In this document: in pieces, positions 17,771-27,002 of the stretch
How positions within the stretch are numbered: the stretch's first letter is position 1
Layout: each line of letters starts with the position of its first letter
DNA from: Ga0077527 sp038144955
Lineage (GTDB): Bacteria; Pseudomonadota; Gammaproteobacteria; Burkholderiales; SG8-41
Reading direction: 5' to 3'
Assembly (NCBI GenBank): GCA_038144955.1
Contig: JAYQOT010000004.1
Location: forward strand, 1-64,000
DNA length: 64,000 nt
Position numbers and translations under genes: made by a program
Notes under the pieces: generated by a model
Databases searched by the model: none
Told to the model about the DNA's origin: nothing
The model's input: the letters and a program-made list of their open reading frames with translations, nothing else

Positions 17771-19174
17771 ATGAAACCTGTCTGGATAATTGATGACGAC
17801 CGGTCGATACGCTGGGTTTTTGAAAAAGCGCTGACGCGGGAAAACATAGCATTCAAGGCCTTCGCTTCGGCACGGGAAGCTTTGGCGGCATTGGCTGATG
17901 AAACACCCCAGGTGGTAGTCAGCGATATACGAATGCCCGGTGAATCAGGGCTGGAATTGCTGCAACAGGCCAAGGCCCGGCATCCTTCGATGCCGGTGAT
18001 CATCATGACGGCCTACTCGGATCTTGAAAGTGCGGTTACCGCCTTTCAGGGAGGGGCATACGAGTATCTGCCCAAACCCTTTGATGTCGATCATGCTGTA
18101 GAACTGATTCGCCGGGCGATGGACGAAAGCGTTCGCCAGGATTCCGGTGGCGAAATCAGTGAATCGGTCCCTGAAATACTGGGCCAGGCAACCGCAATGC
18201 AGGAAGTTTTCCGTGCGATTGGGCGATTGTCACAGTCCCATGCGACGGTATTGATTACCGGCGAATCGGGAACCGGAAAAGAACTGGTGGCAAGTGCCCT
18301 GCACCGGCACAGCCCGCGTGCGGGGCGACCTTTCATTGCCATCAACACCGCTGCGATACCGAAAGAGCTTCTTGAATCGGAATTGTTCGGTCACGAACGC
18401 GGTGCGTTTACCGGAGCGCAGAACATGCGTCGCGGACGTTTCGAGCAGGCTGAAGGTGGAACGCTGTTTCTGGACGAGATCGGCGATATGCCCCAGGAAT
18501 TGCAAACGCGTCTGTTGCGGGTCTTGTCAGATGGCAATTTTTACCGCGTTGGCGGTCATCAACCGATCAAGGCGAATGTCCGCGTCATTGCAGCAACGCA
18601 TCAGGATCTCGAGGCAAGGGTGAAACAGGGGTTGTTCCGCGAGGATCTGTTTCATCGTCTCAACGTGATCAGACTGAGGCTGCCTTCACTTCGTGAGCGG
18701 CGTGAAGATATTCCACTGCTCGCACGGTTTTTTCTGCAAAAAAGCGCTCGTGAGCTGGGGGTCGAACCCAAGCGCATGTCGGAGGGCACGCTGAGCTACA
18801 TATCCATGCAGGATCTGCCGGGTAATGTCCGGCAACTGGAGAATCTCTGCCATTGGCTGACAGTAATGGCCCCGGCCGCCACGATCGAGGTCAAGGATCT
18901 GCCGCCGGAAATGCGTGAGGAATCGACTTCTTCCAGCACCGACGACTGGGTTGCCGCGCTGGCGAGAGAAGCAGAGTTGCGTTTGCATCGCGGCGAGACC
19001 GGGATTATTGATGATTTGACCCGGCAGTTTGAAAAGACGCTCATCCAGAAAGCCCTGGCTCAAACCGGGGGACGTCGCATCGAGGCTGCCCAGCTGCTGG
19101 GTTTGGGTCGTAACACGTTGACCCGCAAAATCCAGGAACTCAAGATCGATTCCGGCCGCAGCGAAGACACGTAG
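17771..19174 (+). CDS. ntrC: nitrogen regulation response regulator NtrC
   Basis: Sigma-54-dependent activator of nitrogen-assimilation genes, including the glnA promoter in this window. The 467-residue protein has a receiver domain (acidic DDDR near residue 10, phosphoacceptor Asp in VVVSDIRMPGESG near residue 54, Lys in PKPFD), a central AAA+ domain with Walker A GESGTGKE, the sigma-54-contact loop GAFTGA and Walker B GTLFLDEIGDMP, and a Fis-type helix-turn-helix at the end (RIEAAQLLGLGRNTLTRKIQ). ATG 17771 follows from alignment of the receiver start MKPVWIIDDD; the frame is open upstream into ntrB. Confidence 0.96.
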   Translation: MKPVWIIDDDRSIRWVFEKALTRENIAFKAFASAREALAALADETPQVVVSDIRMPGESGLELLQQAKARHPSMPVIIMTAYSDLESAVTAFQGGAYEYLPKPFDVDHAVELIRRAMDESVRQDSGGEISESVPEILGQATAMQEVFRAIGRLSQSHATVLITGESGTGKELVASALHRHSPRAGRPFIAINTAAIPKELLESELFGHERGAFTGAQNMRRGRFEQAEGGTLFLDEIGDMPQELQTRLLRVLSDGNFYRVGGHQPIKANVRVIAATHQDLEARVKQGLFREDLFHRLNVIRLRLPSLRERREDIPLLARFFLQKSARELGVEPKRMSEGTLSYISMQDLPGNVRQLENLCHWLTVMAPAATIEVKDLPPEMREESTSSSTDDWVAALAREAELRLHRGETGIIDDLTRQFEKTLIQKALAQTGGRRIEAAQLLGLGRNTLTRKIQELKIDSGRSEDT

Positions 19175-19216
19175 TAATATTCCTCCGGATCATTCTTGCG
19201 CGGAGATTCGGGGCAA

Positions 19217-20560
19217 ATGGCGCTCTACGATTACGACTTGATTGTCATCGGCGGCGGATCGGGAGGGGTACGCGCGAGCCGCATGTCTTCTGCTTATGGC
19301 GCCAGGGTGGCTCTCATCGAGGCTGCTGCCTTGGGCGGCACATGCGTCAATGTGGGGTGCATTCCCAAAAAGCTTTTTTCCTATGCCTCCGGATTTTCGG
19401 CTGATTTTGCTGAGTCCGCGGGCTATGGCTGGTCAGTCAAAGACACGCACTTTGACTGGAGCCGTTTGCTGGCAAACAAGGACCGCGAAATCTCACGTTT
19501 GAACGGCGTATACGCCAAGCTGCTCGAAGGTGCTGGCGTCAGCTTGATCCCCGGACATGCGCGTCTGGCCGATGCGCACAGCGTTACTGTCGGATCCCGG
19601 GTCATGACTGCGGCGCATGTCCTGATTGCCACTGGAAGCCGGGCTGTCAAACCTGACATTCCGGGTGCCGATCTGGGCATCACTTCAGACCAGGCTTTTC
19701 ATCTTGACCGGTTGCCATCCCGCGTCGTGTTGCAGGGCGGCGGGTATATCGCCGTGGAATTTGCCTCGATATTCAGCGGAATGGGGGTAGATACGACGCT
19801 GGTGCATCGCGGCGAACAAGTGCTGCGGGGATTCGATGAAGATCTGGGCAAGGTCCTCGCCGAGGAACTCGCCCAGCAGGGAGTGCGTTTGCGGCTGAAT
19901 GAAAGCGTGACTCGTGTCGAGCGCGCTGAAGGAGCGCTGCAAGTCACCCTGAAGTCCGGACAGGCAGCCACGACCGACTGCGTGATGTTTGCCACTGGTC
20001 GCCATCCCAATGTCGAAGGACTCGGACTTGAGGCTGCGGGCGTGGCAATGGCCCGGAATGGGGCAATTCAGGTCGATGAGCATTACCGCAGTTCGGTGCC
20101 GTCCATATACGCGATCGGCGACGTGATTGGCAGAGTGCAGCTGACTCCGGTTGCGATTGCTGAGGGCATGGTACTGGCCCGCACACTGTTTAAGAACGAG
20201 TCAGCAAAGCTGGACTATGAAAACATTCCCACCGCCGTGTTCAGCCATCCGCATATCGGGACCGTCGGATTGACCGAGGCCCAGGCCCGTGAACGTCATT
20301 CAGAGATCGATATTTACCGAACCCGCTTTCGCCCGCTCAAGGCGACTCTTTCGGGTGCGCCTGAAAAGGTTTTCATGAAGCTGGTTGTGGATCGGAAAAC
20401 AGACCGCGTGCTCGGTGCGCACATGGTGGGTGATCAGGCGGGTGAGATCATCCAGGGTATCGCGATAGCCATCAAATGCGGAGCGACAAAATCAAGGTTT
20501 GACGAGACGATCGGAATTCATCCGACCACTGCTGAGGAATTCGTTACCATGCGGGCCTGA
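19217..20560 (+). CDS. gor: glutathione-disulfide reductase
   Basis: NADPH-dependent FAD enzyme reducing glutathione disulfide in the cytoplasm. The 447-residue protein begins MALYDYDLIVIGGGSGGVRAS (FAD-binding GxGxxG), has the redox-active disulfide GGTCVNVGCIPKK near residues 42-54, a second nucleotide-binding fold, the FAD-contact YAIGDVIG and the C-terminal dimer-interface base HPTTAEEFVTM (His-Glu pair). Start ATG 19217 follows a GGGGC purine-rich box; an upstream in-frame ATG adds seven residues. Conserved HPHIGTVGLTE supports glutathione over mercuric or lipoamide reductase. Confidence 0.93.
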   Translation: MALYDYDLIVIGGGSGGVRASRMSSAYGARVALIEAAALGGTCVNVGCIPKKLFSYASGFSADFAESAGYGWSVKDTHFDWSRLLANKDREISRLNGVYAKLLEGAGVSLIPGHARLADAHSVTVGSRVMTAAHVLIATGSRAVKPDIPGADLGITSDQAFHLDRLPSRVVLQGGGYIAVEFASIFSGMGVDTTLVHRGEQVLRGFDEDLGKVLAEELAQQGVRLRLNESVTRVERAEGALQVTLKSGQAATTDCVMFATGRHPNVEGLGLEAAGVAMARNGAIQVDEHYRSSVPSIYAIGDVIGRVQLTPVAIAEGMVLARTLFKNESAKLDYENIPTAVFSHPHIGTVGLTEAQARERHSEIDIYRTRFRPLKATLSGAPEKVFMKLVVDRKTDRVLGAHMVGDQAGEIIQGIAIAIKCGATKSRFDETIGIHPTTAEEFVTMRA

Positions 20561-20592
20561 GGTATTCCAGCGCCCCGCCGAATTTGTGGCTA

Positions 20593-21357
20593 TCAGGAAA
20601 AGTCGGCGAAGACGGGCGTGTGATCCGAAGGCCGTTCATGGCGCCGGGGTTCGAGGTCGATCGCGCAGGCTGTACAACGGGCGGCAAGATTATCCGAAGC
20701 AAGGATATGATCTATGCGCAGACCCATTTTGCGGCGAAATGCGTTCATCCGGTAATCCCACCACGAGAATGACCGCTCAGGTTGCTCAAACAAACGAAAA
20801 GTGTCTTTCAGCCCAAGATCGGTGAGCCGCGTGAATGAAGCGCGTTCCGGATCGCTGCACAACACTTTTCCTTTCCACGACTCCGGATCATGCACGTCCC
20901 GGTCTTCAGGGGCGATGTTGTAGTCACCGAGCAGGGCGATGGACTGGTGTTGGTTTAGCTCGGAGCGCAGATAATGGGTAAGTGCGTCCAGCCAAGACAT
21001 TTTGTAACGGTATTTTTCAGAGTCGACTGATTCGCCGTTGGGGATGTAGGCGCAGACTACCCGGACCCCCTCCAGCGTGGCTGCGATGACGCGTTTTTGC
21101 GGATCGTCAAAACCGGGGATATCGGTACGAACGTCGGTTACCTGCTGCCGTGTCAGGATGGCGACCCCGTTGTAGGTTTTCTGCCCGCTGTAAACCGCGT
21201 GATACCCCGCTGCGAGAGTATCCTGGAGAGGAAATTTCGAGTCCTCCAGCTTGGTTTCCTGCAGGCACAGCGCATCCGGTCGGTGACTGGCAAGCCAGTC
21301 CAGTACCTGTGGCAGCCTGACTTTCAGCGAGTTGACATTCCAGGTGGCGAGCCTCAT
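20593..21357 (-). CDS. xth: exodeoxyribonuclease III
   Basis: AP endonuclease / 3'-5' exonuclease for base-excision repair. The 254-residue protein carries the EEP-fold residues MRLATWNVNSLKVRLPQ (Asn), LQETKLED (metal-binding Glu), GDYNIAPEDRDVHDP (Asp/Asn), LRIDHILAS and the C-terminal SDHTPVFADF (catalytic Asp-His). ATG 21357 overlaps the stop of the preceding gene on the same strand (ATGA), suggesting coupled translation. Its length is normal for ExoA/Xth. Confidence 0.94.
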   Translation of the reverse strand: MRLATWNVNSLKVRLPQVLDWLASHRPDALCLQETKLEDSKFPLQDTLAAGYHAVYSGQKTYNGVAILTRQQVTDVRTDIPGFDDPQKRVIAATLEGVRVVCAYIPNGESVDSEKYRYKMSWLDALTHYLRSELNQHQSIALLGDYNIAPEDRDVHDPESWKGKVLCSDPERASFTRLTDLGLKDTFRLFEQPERSFSWWDYRMNAFRRKMGLRIDHILASDNLAARCTACAIDLEPRRHERPSDHTPVFADFS

Positions 21358-21986
21358 TTCGCTGAAGTGGGTGCCACGGCTGGAGCCGGTGCTGCAGCTG
21401 GAGTCGGTGCCGCGGCAGGAGCAGCAGCAGGTGCCGCAGGATTCGCCGGCCCATTGGCCGGATTAGCCGCGGGTTTGGCCGGTTGCGGGGCCGGACTCGG
21501 TGCTTGAGGAGCTGCAGTACGAGTGCCAACCACGGTTCGGGGGTAGCCGGCATTGTCCAGCGCCGCATCCCATGCCCCTTGTTCGTAACCTTTAAGGGCT
21601 TCACGACCGACAAAAAGCATGGGCACTTCAAGGGTGCCATTGGTCAGTTTTTTGTAGCCTTCGATGTCGTCCTGGGGGTTTTTTTCGGCAAACGGTATGC
21701 CGCGGCGGGAGAGGTGTGCTTTGGCCTTGGTGCACGCTTCACCGCAGTCTGAAACGTACAGAGTAAGCGGGAAATTTCGCTGTGCCTGCTGCACGCTGTA
21801 AGGCGCAGTGGAAGTTTCAATCACGCTGGCTTCGATCGTCCGGCGCTCCACTTTTTTTGCCGTCGAAGGAGGCGGTGTATCACGCCACTCCACGCGTCCT
21901 TTGTCATCCACCCAGCGATAAAGTTGCGCAGCCTGTGCCGGGATTCCCACCAGCAGCATGGCGAGCAGTACGGACACTCTGGTCAT
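21354..21986 (-). CDS. DUF4124 plus glutaredoxin-like secreted protein
   Basis: A 210-residue exported protein. Residues 1-20 are a signal peptide (MTRVSVLLAMLLVGIPAQA), followed by DUF4124 (QLYRWVDDKGRVEWRDTPPP). Residues about 72-150 resemble a glutaredoxin fold (PLTLYVSDCGEAC, then a cis-Pro segment EVPMLFVG), but the usual CPxC is replaced by a Cys-Gly-Glu-Ala-Cys spacing. The last ~55 residues are almost only Pro, Ala and Thr (a low-complexity tail with APAA repeats). A periplasmic thiol or metal role is possible but not demonstrable. It is coupled by overlap to xth. Confidence 0.83.
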   Translation of the reverse strand: MTRVSVLLAMLLVGIPAQAAQLYRWVDDKGRVEWRDTPPPSTAKKVERRTIEASVIETSTAPYSVQQAQRNFPLTLYVSDCGEACTKAKAHLSRRGIPFAEKNPQDDIEGYKKLTNGTLEVPMLFVGREALKGYEQGAWDAALDNAGYPRTVVGTRTAAPQAPSPAPQPAKPAANPANGPANPAAPAAAPAAAPTPAAAPAPAVAPTSAK

Positions 21987-22069
21987 GTCGTGCTCCTCGA
22001 AAGATTATCCGGTTGTTGTTCCTGATGCCGTCATGATACCGCGCACAGGCAGGTTGGCGCAGCCTGCTA

Positions 22070-24109
22070 TCAGGCCGGCTGCGGGGCCATGCCGTTATGC
22101 CGCAGCAGCGCGTCCACTTTGGGCTCCCTGCCCCGGAACGCAACGAATGATTCAAATGCCGGCCGGCTTCCGCCGACTGCCAGAACCTCATTCCAGAAGC
22201 GCATGCCGGTGGTTTGGTCAAGGACACCGTTTTCTTCAAACAGGCTGTAAGCATCAGCGGAAAGGACTTCAGCCCACTTGTAACTGTAGTAACCCGCTGC
22301 GTACCCTCCGGCAAAGATATGGGAAAAATTGTTGGGAAACCGGTTGTAGTCGGGCGGAAAGAGCACGGCCACCTCGCTGCGGATTTCGTCCAGCAGCTCC
22401 AGAGGAGTTTTTCCCCCCGTGGGCTCGTAGTCGTGGTGCAGCCGCAGGTCAAATATTGCGAACTCGATCTGGCGCACTGTCTGCATCCCGCTCTGGAAAT
22501 TCTTGGCAGCAGTCATTTTTTTGAACAGGGCATCGGGCAGCGCATGCTCGCGGTCAACGTGGCGGGTCATTGGGCGAACAACTTCCCATTCCCAGCAAAA
22601 ATTTTCCATGAACTGGCTGGGCAACTCGACCGCATCCCATTCCACCCCGTTAATCCCTGAGACGCCCAGGTAATCGACGCGGGTCAGCAGGTGATGGAGG
22701 CCGTGGCCGAACTCATGGAACAGGGTAATCACTTCATCATGGGTGAACAGCGCCGGCTTGTTGCCTACAGGTGGGGAAAAATTGCAATTCAGATAGGCGA
22801 CCGGCACTTGAACTCCATGGACGGTGGTACGCCGGGTGATGGCATCATCCATCCACGCACCGCCGCGTTTGCTGGGGCGGGCGTAGAGGTCCAGGTAAAA
22901 CTGCCCGATCAGGTTGCCTTTGCGGTCACGGATGGAAAAGAAACGCACGTCGGGATGCCAATGCGGTGCCTCGCTCGGCGTAATGGACAGTCCGTAAAGG
23001 GTCTCAATCAGTCTGAACATTCCCGGCAGCACGGTGCTCTCGGGGAAAAATTGTTTCACTTCGTTTTCGGAAAAATCGTAACGGGCAACCCGCAGTTTTT
23101 CCGATACGTAGGCGATATCCCACGCCTCCATTTTGTCCATGCCCAGTTCGCGTTTCGCGAAGTCTTTCAGTTCCGCGAGATCACGTTCTGCATAAGGTTT
23201 TGCCCTGGCTGCAAGATCCCGCAGAAACGCGAGAACTTGGGCCGGAGTTTCCGCCATTTTCGGTTCGAGCGAGTATTCGGCATAGCTCCCGAAGCCGAGC
23301 AATTGCGCCATTTCGCGGCGGAGTTGCACGACTTCGGTGATCAACGGGGTGTTGTCGAGTTTGGCATCACCGAATTCCGAGGCACGGGTGACGTAGGCAC
23401 GGTACAGGCGTTCGCGCAGTTTACGGTGATCTGCATACTGCATCACCGGCAGATAGGAAGGTGCATGCAGAGTGAATTTCCAGCCTTTGTGGCCGTCTTT
23501 TTCGGCCGCCGCCCGCGCAGCAGCCAAGGCGTCCTCAGGCAGGCCGGCGATTTCGGACCGGTCAGTGACCGTGTGCGTCCAGGCGTTGGTGGCATCGAGC
23601 AGGTTATCGCTGAAGCGTGAGCCGAGTTCAGAAAGCCGGTTGTAGATTTCGGTGAATTTCTGTTTGTTGTCCCCCGTGAGTTCAGCCCCACCCAGTCTGA
23701 AATCGCGGATTTCGTTGTCGATGATTTTCCGCTGTGCGGCATCCAGTACCGTGAAGTCTGCTCCGGCCCGCAGTTGTTTGAACTTGCGGTAGAGCCCTTC
23801 GTGTTGGCCGATCTCGGAGTAGTACTGGGATATCTTGGGGAGATTGGCGTTGTAGGCCTCGCGCAACTGCGGGCTGTTCATGACCGCATTCAGATGTCCG
23901 ACCTGACCCCAGGCCCGGTGCAGCCGTTCGTTGGCATCGTTGAGCGGACCTACGAAATTTTTCCATCCCGGTTCTGCCTGGTCGGTAGCCAGACGCTCGA
24001 TAAGGGCGCGGTTTTCCGCCAGCAGCTGATCGACTGCCGGCGTGACGTGGTCGGGAGAAAAGTCCGCAAAACGGGGCAGGCCCGAGAAATCGAGTAAAGG
24101 ATTCATCAA
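22070..24109 (-). CDS. prlC: oligopeptidase A (M3 metallopeptidase)
   Basis: Cytoplasmic zinc oligopeptidase that degrades short peptides, including cleaved signal peptides. The 679-residue length and the zinc motif HEFGHGLHHLLT near residue 465, with the downstream Glu segment GVEWDAVELPSQFMENF, define the M3A family. The N-terminus MMNPLLDFSGLPRFADFSPDHV and C-terminus FRGREPKVDALLRHNGM are typical of PrlC/OpdA. Two consecutive ATGs (24109, 24106) are possible starts. The 105 bp upstream to pyrC' is AT-rich and could hold its promoter. Confidence 0.95.
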   Translation of the reverse strand: MMNPLLDFSGLPRFADFSPDHVTPAVDQLLAENRALIERLATDQAEPGWKNFVGPLNDANERLHRAWGQVGHLNAVMNSPQLREAYNANLPKISQYYSEIGQHEGLYRKFKQLRAGADFTVLDAAQRKIIDNEIRDFRLGGAELTGDNKQKFTEIYNRLSELGSRFSDNLLDATNAWTHTVTDRSEIAGLPEDALAAARAAAEKDGHKGWKFTLHAPSYLPVMQYADHRKLRERLYRAYVTRASEFGDAKLDNTPLITEVVQLRREMAQLLGFGSYAEYSLEPKMAETPAQVLAFLRDLAARAKPYAERDLAELKDFAKRELGMDKMEAWDIAYVSEKLRVARYDFSENEVKQFFPESTVLPGMFRLIETLYGLSITPSEAPHWHPDVRFFSIRDRKGNLIGQFYLDLYARPSKRGGAWMDDAITRRTTVHGVQVPVAYLNCNFSPPVGNKPALFTHDEVITLFHEFGHGLHHLLTRVDYLGVSGINGVEWDAVELPSQFMENFCWEWEVVRPMTRHVDREHALPDALFKKMTAAKNFQSGMQTVRQIEFAIFDLRLHHDYEPTGGKTPLELLDEIRSEVAVLFPPDYNRFPNNFSHIFAGGYAAGYYSYKWAEVLSADAYSLFEENGVLDQTTGMRFWNEVLAVGGSRPAFESFVAFRGREPKVDALLRHNGMAPQPA

Positions 24110-24214
24110 TGGATTCGCACTGAAAAGGATGCGGCAGGTATGACCGCCTAGCTGGCGACAAGTTTAACAGGGTATCGTGCGACACCCTTGGCAATAATGA
24201 TATAACTTATTGTT

Positions 24215-25498
24215 TTATTTTATATTTTTTTCGTAAACCACAGCGCCGCCGATCAGCGTGTGGGTTACCCGACCGCAGACTTCGATGCCCGAGAAAGGCG
24301 TGTTCTTGCCCTGGCTTTTCAGGCTGTCCTCCCCCACGCGCCAGTGAGCACCGGGATCGAAAATACAGATATCGGCGGCTGAGCCTGGTGACAGGTGTCC
24401 ACAATCGATGCCCAGGATGGACGCGGGCCTGGCGGTGATCCGGTCGAGGGCGGCAGCAAGTTCAACACCACATTCGGTCGCCCATTTGAGGGTAAGCGGC
24501 AACAGCAGTTCGACGCCGGTGGCCCCGGTTTCAGACTCCGAGAACGGGAGTTGCTTGGCATCTTCGTCAACCGGCGCATGATCGGAACACAGCACGTCGA
24601 TGGTCCCGTCCGCAAGACCGGAACGCAAGGCGTCGCGGTCACGCTGGCTGCGCAGTGGCGGCGTCAGATGACAGTTCGGATCGAAATAGCCGATATCCAT
24701 TTCAGACAGGTGGGCATGATGGATGCCGAGGTCACAGGTCACCGGCAGGCCCCGGGATTTGGCGTCGCGTATCAAGGCGACGCCCTCTGCTGACGAAAGC
24801 CGTGAGATGTGAATGCGCGCGCCGGTTTCCCGGGCAACAATCAGGATGGTCGACAGTGCGATCGTTTCGGCGGAAACCGGTATTGCAGGCAGGCCCAGCC
24901 GGGTGGCTACCTCGCCTTCGTGGGCGACGCCAAGTTTTGAGAGAGCCGGATCCTGCGGTCGCAGCCATACCGGGAATCCGAAAGTCGCCGCATATTGCAG
25001 GGCGTGCATCAGCACCTGGTTGTCGGCAAACGGAGCCTCGGCCTGGGAAAAGGCGATGCAGCCGGCGTCGCGCAATTCCGCCATTTCAGTCAGTTTTGAG
25101 CCCTTCAGCCCGACGGTCAGTGCCCCGACCGGATAGACATGCGCCTGATTCAGATTCTGCGCCCGGAATTTGAGCATTTCCACCAGCCCCGGCTCATCCA
25201 GGGGCGGGTCGGTATCCGGCGGACAGGCGAGGCTGGTGACGCCACCGGCAATTGCAGCCTGCATTTCGGATTCGAGAGTGGCCAGGTACTCGAGGCCGGG
25301 TTCGCGCAGCCGTACTGCGAGGTCGACCAGACCGGGGCACACGATCCGCCCGGTGGCATCGATGGTGCGGTTGGCACCGAAATTTGCGGGAGGAGTCCCC
25401 ACCGCGACGATTTTGCCGGCGGCAACGTATAGATCACGCTGCGCATCAATTCCGTTTTTCGGATCGATCAGGCGCCCGTTTTTGATGTGGATTTTCAT
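24215..25498 (-). CDS. degenerate dihydroorotase (PyrC'/PyrX type)
   Basis: A 427-residue amidohydrolase-fold protein aligned end to end with class I dihydroorotase, which closes carbamoyl aspartate to dihydroorotate. The active site is damaged: the HxH of GxxDxHxHLREPG is Asp-Leu-Ala-Val-Arg (about residues 59-63), the bridging/His ligand segments read AFSQAEAPF and VWLRPQDPA without metal ligands, and the MPNTNP loop is CPPDTDPP. His in RIHISRLSS and Asp in CSDHAP remain. It starts 4 bp after pyrB. In pseudomonads such a non-catalytic PyrC' is needed to assemble aspartate transcarbamoylase; I infer that role here. An active PyrC is expected elsewhere. Confidence 0.9.
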   Translation of the reverse strand: MKIHIKNGRLIDPKNGIDAQRDLYVAAGKIVAVGTPPANFGANRTIDATGRIVCPGLVDLAVRLREPGLEYLATLESEMQAAIAGGVTSLACPPDTDPPLDEPGLVEMLKFRAQNLNQAHVYPVGALTVGLKGSKLTEMAELRDAGCIAFSQAEAPFADNQVLMHALQYAATFGFPVWLRPQDPALSKLGVAHEGEVATRLGLPAIPVSAETIALSTILIVARETGARIHISRLSSAEGVALIRDAKSRGLPVTCDLGIHHAHLSEMDIGYFDPNCHLTPPLRSQRDRDALRSGLADGTIDVLCSDHAPVDEDAKQLPFSESETGATGVELLLPLTLKWATECGVELAAALDRITARPASILGIDCGHLSPGSAADICIFDPGAHWRVGEDSLKSQGKNTPFSGIEVCGRVTHTLIGGAVVYEKNIK

Positions 25499-25502
25499 CG
25501 TC

Positions 25503-26471
25503 TCAGTTGCCGGCGAGTATGCTCATCACCGCCATGCGGATGGCAATCCCGAATGTGACCTGGGGCAGTATCACCGATTGCCTGCCGTCGGCGACGCTGG
25601 AATCTATTTCGACCCCACGATTCATCGGCCCGGGATGCAGCACGATGGCGTCGGGCTTGGCCAAAGCGAGCTTGTCTTCCGTCAGGCCGTAGTATTTGTA
25701 GAACTCCTGGGCGGAGGGCAGCAGCGCGCCATTCATGCGTTCGTTTTGCAGGCGCAGCATCATCACCACGTCGACATTTTTCAGGCCCTGTTTCATGTCG
25801 GGATAAACCTGGACGCCCAGTTTGTTGACATGAGCGGGGAGAAGGGTGCGCGGGCCGATGACCCGGATTTCCGGGCAGCCCAGGGTAGTCAGGGCATGAA
25901 TCTGCGATCGCGCCACCCGCGAGTGCAGGATGTCACCGACGATGGCCACCCGCAGCTTGGTGAAGTCACCCTTGTAATGGCGGATGGTGTACATGTCGAG
26001 CAGGCCCTGGGTGGGGTGCGCGTGACGGCCATCGCCGGCATTGACGACATGGATGTCCTGCGCAACATGGCGGGCAATCAGGTACGGTGCGCCGCTGGCG
26101 GCATGCCGCACGATGAACATGTCTGCCTGCATCGCCGCCAGGTTGGCCACGGTGTCGAGAACGGTTTCTCCCTTGCTCTGGGAAGATACGTTGATGGCGA
26201 GGTTGATGACGTCGGCAGACAGTCGCTTGGCCGCAATTTCAAATGTGGTCCGGGTGCGCGTCGAGGGCTCGAAGAACAGGTTGAATACCGCCTTGCCGCG
26301 CAACAAGGGCACTTTCTTGACTTCACGCTGGGTGACGCCGACGAATGATTCGGTGGTATCGAGTATCTGGCGCAGCACATCGGCCGGCAAACCTTCCAGG
26401 GAGAGCAGATGGTGGAGCTCGCCGTTCTGGTTGAGTTGCGGATTGGAGTGGTTAAGCCACATGGCAGTCAA
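25503..26471 (-). CDS. pyrB: aspartate carbamoyltransferase catalytic chain
   Basis: Condenses aspartate with carbamoyl phosphate, the committed pyrimidine step. The 322-residue protein carries the carbamoyl-phosphate site FEPSTRTRTTFEIAAKRL, HAASGAPYLIARH, the aspartate-domain RVAIVGDILHSRVARS and HPGPMNRGVEI. ATG 26471 overlaps the pyrR stop (ATGA). A longer N-terminal segment (WLNHSNPQLNQNGELHHLLS) before the catalytic core resembles the pseudomonad-type chain that complexes with PyrC'. No pyrI is nearby, which fits a PyrB-PyrC' enzyme rather than the enteric type. Confidence 0.95.
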   Translation of the reverse strand: MTAMWLNHSNPQLNQNGELHHLLSLEGLPADVLRQILDTTESFVGVTQREVKKVPLLRGKAVFNLFFEPSTRTRTTFEIAAKRLSADVINLAINVSSQSKGETVLDTVANLAAMQADMFIVRHAASGAPYLIARHVAQDIHVVNAGDGRHAHPTQGLLDMYTIRHYKGDFTKLRVAIVGDILHSRVARSQIHALTTLGCPEIRVIGPRTLLPAHVNKLGVQVYPDMKQGLKNVDVVMMLRLQNERMNGALLPSAQEFYKYYGLTEDKLALAKPDAIVLHPGPMNRGVEIDSSVADGRQSVILPQVTFGIAIRMAVMSILAGN

Positions 26472-26971
26472 CCCTTTACCAATCGCAACGCGAAACGATG
26501 ATCCGCATCACGGACAAGTTCGATGTTTTCGTCGGTCCGGATTTCTACCGTCGCACCGACAAAGTCAGCCGAAATCGGCAACTGGCGGCCGCCGCGGTCT
26601 ATCAGGGCGGCCAGTCGAATGTTCGACGGGCGGCCGTAGTCGAAGAGTTCGTTCATGGCGGCGCGGATGGTGCGCCCGGTGTAGAGCACATCGTCGACGA
26701 TGATCACGGCGCAGCCGTCAACGTCGAAAGGGATGTCTGAACTCTTGACGTTGCGTCGCAATCCCTTGCGGCTGAAATCGTCCCGGTAGAAGGAGACGTC
26801 CAATGTTCCCAAGGGAAGGGAGATATTCAGGGCCTGGTGCAGGCGCTCGGCAAGCCATACTCCGCCAGTGTGAATGCCAACCAGTCCGGTATCGGGCCCG
26901 ACAACGGGCCGCATCCGGTCGGTCAGCGACGCGAGCAACTGCTCAGCGTCAGGAAGCGGTTTAGCCGGCAT
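26468..26971 (-). CDS. pyrR: PyrR-type uracil phosphoribosyltransferase / pyr regulator
   Basis: A 167-residue type I phosphoribosyltransferase with the PRPP loop VIIVDDVLYTGRTIRAAMN near residues 90-108 and the family segments GIHTGGVWLAERL and FYRDDFSRKGL. In Gram-positives PyrR binds pyr mRNA and attenuates; in proteobacteria the homologue mostly has UPRT activity and RNA control is uncertain, and I see no attenuator hairpin in the 31 bp upstream. ATG 26971 matches the family N-terminus; longer in-frame sequence overlaps ruvX. It is translationally coupled to pyrB. Confidence 0.92.
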   Translation of the reverse strand: MPAKPLPDAEQLLASLTDRMRPVVGPDTGLVGIHTGGVWLAERLHQALNISLPLGTLDVSFYRDDFSRKGLRRNVKSSDIPFDVDGCAVIIVDDVLYTGRTIRAAMNELFDYGRPSNIRLAALIDRGGRQLPISADFVGATVEIRTDENIELVRDADHRFALRLVKG

Positions 26972-27002
26972 GGCGGGCCGTAGCCTAACACAATCGCCCG
27001 CT

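Noticed and set aside
25170..26348. 392-codon frame opposite pyrB and pyrC'
   Set aside because: Same reason; crosses two real genes and has no domain of its own.
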